From: an uncultured Clostridia bacterium | GTDB taxonomy: Bacteria > Bacillota > Clostridia > Christensenellales > Borkfalkiaceae | Reading direction: 5' to 3' | Length of the DNA: 10,309 nt | NCBI GenBank assembly: GCA_947629735.1 | Contig: CANREX010000047.1 | Location: forward strand, 1-10,309 | Shown: positions 6,226 to 10,309 of the stretch, piece by piece | How the letters are laid out: every line of letters begins with the position of its first letter | Numbering within the stretch: the first letter of the stretch is position 1 | Program-made: the position numbers and the translations under genes | Notes under the pieces: generated by a model | Database searches by the model: none | Told to the model about the DNA's origin: nothing | The model's input: the letters and a program-made list of their open reading frames with translations, nothing else

Positions 6226-6578
6226 GCAATAGGTGGAATTGCGGTAGCAAAAGATATTATAATGAGGCAAAGATTATTCCTGCCTATTTCTATTTTTCTC
6301 GGCAAATGTTATCATTACGTTTGCCGAGAAAAGTTTTACCCTCTCGCCATATAGCGGCGGAGTTGTCTTCATTAAGACAATAAAAAACGGAGCGAAGCCG
6401 TAACCTCTCTCCTTGGAATAAAACTTTTCAATTTTTCATGCAGCGGCAAATTTAACCGCAACCCTATAAAAGGCGTCTTTTAAATGCCTTTTTATCTTTC
6501 GTCCTTTCTCCGACCGCCGCAAACGTCCGACAATGTCGGATTTCGCGCGCCGTCCGCCTCAAATGTGCCGATTTTGCC
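6226..6578. other. Non-coding part of the island centre
   Basis: I see no gene here. It holds a perfect 11 bp stem TTCTCGGCAAA / TTTGCCGAGAA (6295-6331 region, 13 nt loop), the second copy of the 24 bp direct repeat (6317-6340), a small TTGTCTT/AAGACAA hairpin near 6364-6381 and a terminator-like hairpin at 6466-6495. TCCGACAATGTCGGA lies near 6525-6540. It is downstream of the XRE gene. Confidence 0.5.
6466..6495 (-). terminator. Possible bidirectional terminator downstream of the XRE gene
   Basis: ATAAAAGGC (6466-6474) pairs with GCCTTTTTAT (6486-6495) across an 11 nt loop. Both strands end the stem in GCC plus four or five U. It lies about 85 nt after the minus-strand XRE stop. The stem is short and AT-rich, so the call is tentative. 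Confidence 0.4.
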
Positions 6579-6830
6579 TCAGGTCACGTCGTCGGGAAGG
6601 GAAATCTGATTAAACACGGGGTCGTCGAGGAATTCCGCCATGGACATATCCAGCGCGCGGCAGATCCTGTAAAGGGTGACCATACTTATCCCCGAAACGC
6701 TCTTTGCCCTGAAAATGTTGCTCACGCTCTGCGGCTTTACGCCCGGCAAACTCCCAAGTGTCTTTTTCTTCATCCCCCTGTCTTTGAGTATTCGGGTGAG
6801 ACGATACGCAACCGCTTCTGTAATTGTCAT
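6579..6830 (-). CDS. Small XRE (Cro/C1) family helix-turn-helix regulator
   Basis: The 83-residue product is little more than one XRE DNA-binding domain: AVAYRLTRILKDRGMKKKTLGSL is followed by the recognition region VKPQSVSNIF and the scaffold LYRICRALDMSMAEFLDDPVF. Such single-domain proteins bind short dyad operators as dimers and often repress their own promoter. The ATG at 6830 is preceded by GAGGAAAAGGAT, a good ribosome-binding site, and a near-consensus promoter lies 40 to 70 nt upstream. It is the only credible gene between the two 110 bp inverted arms, with no toxin, phage or transposase partner beside it. Target genes are unknown. Identity as XRE family is confident; any specific role is not. 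Confidence 0.88.
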   Translation of the reverse strand: MTITEAVAYRLTRILKDRGMKKKTLGSLPGVKPQSVSNIFRAKSVSGISMVTLYRICRALDMSMAEFLDDPVFNQISLPDDVT

Positions 6831-6869
6831 ATCCTTTTCCTCTTGTGGTAAAGAAATTAACTCTACTTT

Positions 6870-6898
6870 ATTATGCTAAATATTTGTTCATATGTCAA
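6870..6898 (-). promoter_or_regulatory. Near-consensus sigma-A promoter of the XRE regulator
   Basis: On the minus strand TTGACA (6893-6898) is followed after exactly 17 bp by CATAAT (6870-6875). This is the best promoter in the window. The spacer contains CATATG, and the partly symmetric TGACATATGAACA spans the end of the -35, which would be a natural place for an autoregulatory operator. Confidence 0.75.
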
Positions 6899-7192
6899 GT
6901 ATTTTTTGTGAAAATTTCATGACATAATAGAAAGAAATTGTTTATTTTAACAATTTATTTCAAAAAAATGTATAAATTAACTGTTTTTTGCAAATAAAAA
7001 AGAACGCCTGTCACAATAAACGTCGGCTTGCGGGTGAATTTTTAACATTTACAGAAGGGGTATTATGACGTCTCCGCGGCTTTCGATTTCCCCCACTACA
7101 CTGCACAAGAGGAGTGGGGGAATATAGGTTGCGCAGCATTTTAAAAGACAGTCAAAGACATAAAAAGTCGGACGGAATATCACTTCTCTATA
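6899..7192. other. AT-rich spacer with two hairpins, no gene seen
   Basis: The stretch is strongly AT-rich to about 7010. AAATTGTT/AACAATTT (6935-6956) forms an 8 bp stem with a 6 nt loop upstream of the XRE promoter. TTCCCCCACT/AGTGGGGGAA (7088-7122) is a 10 bp stem with a 15 nt loop and resembles the CCTCCCCACT hairpins on both sides of the island. No reading frame here looks real. Confidence 0.5.
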
Positions 7193-7228
7193 CCTCCCCA
7201 CTCCCCTTGGTTGAGGGGAGTGGGGAGG
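7193..7228. repeat. 14 bp perfect CT-rich hairpin
   Basis: CCTCCCCACTCCCC (7193-7206) pairs perfectly with 7215-7228 over the loop TTGGTTGA. The left-hand counterpart at 6181-6214 starts with the same CCTCCCCACT, and both are preceded by TATA. Confidence 0.85.
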
Positions 7229-7278
7229 GTGAGCGCGATTATATCGCGCGGAAGAGGGACAATGGGTTTACCTTATTT

Positions 7279-7492
7279 TGTCACCCCGCCCGAGGGCGCA
7301 AGCCCCTCTTACTGTCATTTCTGCCCGAGGCGCAAGCCCTTCCCGCCTCCCCCTGTCATTCTGAGCGGAGTGAACGCAGTGAACGAAGTCGAAGAATCCG
7401 GAATTTAATTGCGCTTAGCAATTTATTTTGTTACATACCCCAGCCGTATTCCTCGACAAGCTCGGAATGACATTGCAACATACCCCAACCGA
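7279..7492 (-). repeat. Right mosaic of repeat modules (mirror of 6011-6225)
   Basis: Two minus-orientation copies of the 27 bp motif (7279-7305, 7313-7339) are followed by a TGTCATTCTGAGC...GAAGAATCCGG module (7354-7400), a segment matching the left TAAGTGCAATGAA segment, and a shorter ATTCCTCGACAAGC module ending GGAATGACA (7449-7473). The short unit CATACCCCA-CC occurs on both sides of that last module. The order is the reverse of the left side. Frames through it are repeat translations, not genes. Confidence 0.8.
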
Positions 7493-7602
7493 ACCCGTTC
7501 GACTTCACTCGCCTTACGGCTCGTTACGCTTTGTGAAAATTTTTGTTTAATCGCAAAAATTTTCTGCAAACCGTCGGGCTAATGCCCTCGGGCAGGGTGA
7601 CA
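7493..7602 (-). repeat. Right 110 bp arm of inverted repeat
   Basis: Reverse complement of 5901-6010 with a single difference. It contains the same 11 bp AT hairpin and one plus-orientation 27 bp motif (7576-7602). Past its outer end the two flanks are unrelated apart from short GC-rich words, and no target-site duplication is obvious. Confidence 0.97.
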
Positions 7603-7683
7603 GGAAAAGCGGGCGGGACTGTTGCCCGCAGTCCGGGCGACAATAAATTGGCAAACGTCTCGGGGCGAAAGGGCAACAAAAGT

Positions 7684-7719
7684 CCCCGCCGCTTCCATCA
7701 ACCGAGGGAAGCGGCGGGG
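7684..7719. repeat. 13 bp GC-rich hairpin
   Basis: CCCCGCCGCTTCC (7684-7696) pairs perfectly with GGAAGCGGCGGGG (7707-7719) over a 10 nt loop. On the minus strand the stem is followed by ACTTTTG, so it might act as a weak back-up terminator behind pckA; on the plus strand it is followed by A residues. Confidence 0.6.
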
Positions 7720-7815
7720 GAAAAATTCCGTTTCACATTAACTTGACAGCAACGCTGTGATTTTTTGGCAAAACAAAACGCATGTGGGCTGTTTTTATAA
7801 ATAATTTCCAACGAC

Positions 7816-7858
7816 AAAAAAATATTGTCGATAACTTTTGAAAAAGTTATCGACAATA
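7816..7858 (-). terminator. Rho-independent terminator of pckA, built from paired TTATCGACA words
   Basis: 7823-7839 and 7842-7858 are perfect 17 bp reverse complements. Read on the minus strand, the stem is followed by seven U (A7816-7822 on plus), which makes a convincing terminator about 120 nt after the pckA stop. Each arm contains the DnaA-box-like word TTATCGACA (7847-7855, and its complement at 7826-7834). Confidence 0.85.
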
Positions 7859-7980
7859 GCTGATTTTAAGCGTTTTTGCCCGTTTTTACGCGGTAAAAAT
7901 GTGATTAAGTTATCAACAGCGCATATTTCGGGCGCTTTTGACTATCGCAACAACAAAGCAAAGCCGCGGCTGCAATTTCG

Positions 7981-9819
7981 TTATTGCGCGCTCTTTTTGC
8001 TCTTGGGAGCGTCCGCGCAGTTGGCTTTCAGCGTTTCGAGGCAAGCGGTGAGCTCTTCGGGAATTCTCGTCTTGATGGTGTTCTTGTAGTAGCCTTCGAT
8101 TTCTTCGGCTTCCGCCGCCCACTTTTCCTTGTCAACGGTGAGAATCGCTTTCAGGTCGTCAATGCCGAACTTTTTGCCCTCGCAAATCTCGTAGTCAAGG
8201 TCGGTGAGGTCGATATCTTCCGCCTTGGGCACATAGCCGATAGCCGTCTCTTCCGCGTCGACCGTGCCGTCGCAGCGCCTGAGAATCCATTCGAGCACGC
8301 GCATGTTGTCGCCGAAGCCGGGCCACATGAAGTTGCCGTCTTTATCCTGCCTGAACCAATTCACGTTGAAGATCTTGGGGGGATTGCTGACGACCTTGCC
8401 CATGTCTATCCAATGCTTGAAGTAGTCGCCCATGTGATAGCCCGCGAAAGGCTTCATCGCCATGGGGTCGTGGCGCAGCACGCCGACCGCGCCCGTCGCC
8501 GCAGCAGTGGTTTCCGAGGACATCGCCGAGCCTATGAACACGCCGTGATTCCAATCTCTCGACTGATAAACGAGGGGAGTCGTGCTCGCCCTTCTTCCGC
8601 CGAAGATGATTGCGGAAAGGGGAACGCCTTCCTTCGAATCGAAGTCGGGGGAAACGCAGGGGCAATTCCTTGCGGGCGCGGTGAAGCGGGAGTTGGGGTG
8701 CGCAGCGTAGGTCGATTTGTCTTTTTTGTCGAACTTCGCGCTGTTCCAGGGCTTACCCGTCCAATCTATGCAGTTTTCGGGGAGATTTTTGTTGAGACCT
8801 TCCCACCAAACCGTCATATCGTCCGTGTTGAGCGCGACATTAGTGAATATAGTGCCGCGCTTTGTCGCAGCCAATGCGTTGGGGTTGGAGTGTTCGTTCG
8901 TGCCGGGCGCGACGCCGAAGAAGCCGTTTTCGGGGTTGACAGCCCAAAGTCTGCCGTCCTTGCCTACCCTTATCCATGCGATGTCGTCGCCGACGCACTC
9001 GATTTTATATCCCTTTTCAAGGTAGTGTTTGGGGGGAATGAGCATCGCGAGGTTGGTCTTGCCGCATGCCGAGGGGAACGCCGCCGCGACGTACTTTTTG
9101 CTGCCGTCGGGGAAGGTCACGCCCAAAATGAGCATGTGTTCCGCCATCCAGCCCTCGTTCTTGCCCAAATAGGAAGCTATGCGGAGCGCAAAGCACTTCT
9201 TGCCGAGCAAGACGTTGCCGCCGTAAGCGGAGTTCACGGAAATTATCGTGTTGTCCTCGGGGAAGTGCATTATATATCTGTTTTCCGCCTCTACGTTGCA
9301 CTTCGCGTGGAAGCCCTTGATGAAGTCTCCGTCCTTGCCGAGGGCTTTGAGGACGTCGTTGCCCACCCTCGTCATAATAGCCATGTTGAGGACGACGTAT
9401 ATCGAGTCGGTGACCTCGATGCCGTATTTGGCGAAGTCCGAGCCAACCACGCCCATGGAATAGGGAATGACGTACATCGTCCTGCCCTTCATCGAGCCGC
9501 GCGCGATTTCACGGCAGAGCTCGTAAGCCTGTTTGGGGTCCATCCAATAGTTGATAGGACCGGCGTCCTCTTTGTTTTTCGTGCATATGAAAGTTCTGTC
9601 CTCGACCCTTGCGACGTCGTTCACCTTTGTGCGGTGAAGATAGCAATCGGGAAGGAGAGATTGATTGAGTTTGATAAGTTCGCCGCTCTTTACGGCTTCC
9701 TTTCTGAGCTCTTCGAGCTGTTCCTGTCCGCCGTCGATCCATACGACTTTGTCGGGGCAGCCGAGCTCCGCGCTTGCTTCTACGAAGTCAATAACTTTCT
9801 GGTTTTTTGTGACTGTCAT
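7981..9819 (-). CDS. pckA: Phosphoenolpyruvate carboxykinase (GTP)
   Basis: This enzyme interconverts oxaloacetate plus GTP with phosphoenolpyruvate, CO2 and GDP; it serves gluconeogenesis or, in anaerobes, CO2-fixing carboxylation of PEP. The 612 residues match the usual length of the GTP-dependent family and not the shorter ATP type. Visible landmarks are YWMDP (91-95), SAYGGN (197-202), the P-loop PSACGKTN (249-256) with the reactive active-site cysteine C252, GDDIAW (277-282), HPNSRFTAPARNCP (374-387) and FGGRR (406-410). The tail KSKKSAQ is variable. ATG 9819 has a strong GGAG site 7 nt upstream. The gene stands alone, with a predicted promoter near 10116-10151, a leader of about 290 nt and a terminator at 7816-7858. 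No Mg or Mn ligand looks missing. GTP-type symbols vary (pckA, pckG). Confidence 0.97.
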   Translation of the reverse strand: MTVTKNQKVIDFVEASAELGCPDKVVWIDGGQEQLEELRKEAVKSGELIKLNQSLLPDCYLHRTKVNDVARVEDRTFICTKNKEDAGPINYWMDPKQAYELCREIARGSMKGRTMYVIPYSMGVVGSDFAKYGIEVTDSIYVVLNMAIMTRVGNDVLKALGKDGDFIKGFHAKCNVEAENRYIMHFPEDNTIISVNSAYGGNVLLGKKCFALRIASYLGKNEGWMAEHMLILGVTFPDGSKKYVAAAFPSACGKTNLAMLIPPKHYLEKGYKIECVGDDIAWIRVGKDGRLWAVNPENGFFGVAPGTNEHSNPNALAATKRGTIFTNVALNTDDMTVWWEGLNKNLPENCIDWTGKPWNSAKFDKKDKSTYAAHPNSRFTAPARNCPCVSPDFDSKEGVPLSAIIFGGRRASTTPLVYQSRDWNHGVFIGSAMSSETTAAATGAVGVLRHDPMAMKPFAGYHMGDYFKHWIDMGKVVSNPPKIFNVNWFRQDKDGNFMWPGFGDNMRVLEWILRRCDGTVDAEETAIGYVPKAEDIDLTDLDYEICEGKKFGIDDLKAILTVDKEKWAAEAEEIEGYYKNTIKTRIPEELTACLETLKANCADAPKSKKSAQ

Positions 9820-10111
9820 AAAAATCTCCTATATATAATTCTCCGTTTTAAGCGGCGATTTTTGCTTGCTTTTATGCCGATTTGAATTTGACGGACATCT
9901 ACGAAAGCTTTGCGCATGCCCGCCCAGTTTTCCTTTTTGGAAGTTTTGGACGTCGCCGAGGTTTTTCGCTTGGGCCGATATGTTGATTGCCTTGTGAATT
10001 GCCGCGGGGTTATTACGCGGGTTGCCGCGGTTGATTGCCGCGGTTGATTGCCGCATGGTTGTCTCATGGGTTGCCGCGGCGGGCGGGAGAGATATCCGCA
10101 AGCCCTTTTTC
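9820..10111 (-). promoter_or_regulatory. Long pckA 5' leader with CCGCGG short-repeat block
   Basis: If transcription starts near 10110, the mRNA has an untranslated leader of about 290 nt. Its upstream part (9983-10079) carries the word TTGCCGCGG (plus-strand sense) at 9999, 10022, 10035 and 10071, and TTGATTGCCGCGG at 10031-10043, with a near-copy starting at 10044. Because CCGCGG is its own complement, any copy can pair with any other. I do not recognise a known riboswitch. Two overlapping minus-strand frames of 83 and 90 codons cross it but look like translated low-complexity sequence. Confidence 0.4.
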
Positions 10112-10115
10112 CGTC

Positions 10116-10151
10116 ATTATAATTATATCACAGCGCGCTTGAAATTAGCAA
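10116..10151 (-). promoter_or_regulatory. Probable promoter of pckA
   Basis: On the minus strand TTGCTA (10146-10151) and TATAAT (10122-10127) are 18 bp apart, and a second TATAAT follows directly at 10116-10121. The -10 pair is convincing; the -35 is only moderate. Confidence 0.45.
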
Positions 10152-10309
10152 ATGAATTGCGTTAAAAAGGAGTGAAATTTTAATGAGTGATAGGGGGGAA
10201 CATGGTGGGTGAAAAGTTGTAACAATTTTGCTAACATTAAACGCTTATAAGCGTCGCAATACTGTGTCAGGTTTACGCACTCCTCGGTCACGTACTTCAT
10301 TGTACGCTC
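10152..10309. other. Right-edge intergenic sequence with a 14 bp palindrome and probable dispersed repeat
   Basis: ACGCTTATAAGCGT (10241-10254) is a perfect palindrome; a related word, ACGCATATAAGCGG, occurs at 5847-5860. The last 40 bases (GTTTACGCACTCCTCGGTCA onward) look like the edge of a dispersed repeat with a CGTAC/GTACG stem. A minus-strand frame (10145-10300, MKYVTEECVNLTQYCDAYKR..., 51 residues if it starts there, open to the edge) reads through it and is probably repeat-encoded. Confidence 0.4.

Noticed and set aside
6579..6830. Antitoxin of a toxin-antitoxin pair
   Set aside because: The XRE protein could serve as one in principle, but no adjacent toxin frame exists on either strand within several hundred bases.
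7065..7127. 20-residue plus-strand frame with AAGGGG before its ATG
   Set aside because: It runs through the CCCCCACT/AGTGGGGG hairpin, and the peptide resembles nothing known to me.
7114..7470. 118-codon plus-strand frame
   Set aside because: It reads straight through the hairpin and 27 bp repeat modules, giving runs such as HPARGRKPLLLS and HSERSERSERSRR typical of translated repeats.
5901..7602. Complete insertion sequence bounded by the 110 bp arms
   Set aside because: There is no transposase, no obvious target duplication outside the arms, and the interior gene is only an 83-residue regulator.
5745..7745. CRISPR array in the repeat-rich island
   Set aside because: Repeats occur in both orientations at irregular distances with no unique spacers of constant length and no cas genes.
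7543..7746. Frames at 7543-7746 (+) and 5769-5960 (-) that encode the same peptide start MFNRKNFLQTVGLMPSGRV
   Set aside because: The shared peptide comes from the 110 bp inverted DNA repeat. The frames diverge at once outside the arm, have no ribosome-binding site and cross palindromes.
7984..9885. 633-codon plus-strand frame opposite pckA
   Set aside because: It is the antisense shadow of pckA, whose own strand carries every catalytic motif of GTP-PEPCK.
9829..10101. Minus-strand frames of 90 and 83 codons upstream of pckA
   Set aside because: They overlap each other in different frames, one needs a TTG start, neither has a good ribosome-binding site, and their N-terminal halves are translated CCGCGG repeats. 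Retained only as leader sequence.
10183..10212. Nine-residue plus-strand frame MSDRGEHGG with AAGGAG 10 nt upstream
   Set aside because: The ribosome-binding site is decent, but there is no downstream gene in the window to be controlled and no attenuator, so a leader peptide cannot be supported.

Overview
The window looks like a chromosomal segment of an uncultured Clostridia-type Bacillota. It carries the replication and ribosome housekeeping neighbourhood dnaN-rpmH-rnpA-yidD-yidC-jag, a YidC without the large N-terminal periplasmic domain of Gram-negative forms, good Shine-Dalgarno sites, TTGACA/TATAAT-type promoters and a GTP-type PEP carboxykinase. The phylum call rests on family features and gene order only, so the exact lineage is not claimed.

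Layout. (1) 1-643, minus strand: the N-terminal 214 codons of rsmG (16S rRNA m7G methyltransferase), running off the left edge. (2) 644-1435: a 0.8 kb AT-rich non-coding stretch between divergent rsmG and dnaN. It has many degenerate DnaA-box-like motifs, an AT-rich palindrome and a probable dnaN promoter, and it is the best candidate for the replication origin or a relic of it. dnaA itself is not here. (3) 1436-5746, plus strand: dnaN, rpmH, rnpA, yidD, yidC and jag, tightly packed, ending in a strong hairpin terminator. Together they supply the sliding clamp, ribosomal protein L34, the RNase P protein, two membrane-insertion factors and the RNA-binding partner of YidC. (4) 5792-7745: an accessory-looking island of palindromes and dispersed repeats. 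Two 110 bp arms, 109/110 identical, lie in inverted orientation at 5901-6010 and 7493-7602. Inside them further repeat modules recur in mirror order, and the unique centre holds one small XRE-family regulator (minus strand) with a near-consensus promoter. (5) 7981-9819, minus strand: pckA, with a Rho-independent terminator downstream and a leader of about 290 nt containing CCGCGG-based short repeats. (6) 10112-10309: divergent intergenic sequence and probably the edge of another dispersed repeat.

The core genes are ordinary. The unusual parts are the rearranged origin neighbourhood (dnaN directly upstream of rpmH, all co-directional, no dnaA), the mirror-symmetric repeat island around the regulator, the repeat-bearing pckA leader, the long extracytoplasmic insert of YidC and the Arg/Gly/Asp-rich tail of Jag. 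No CRISPR array, tRNA, rRNA, transposase or defence system was seen.
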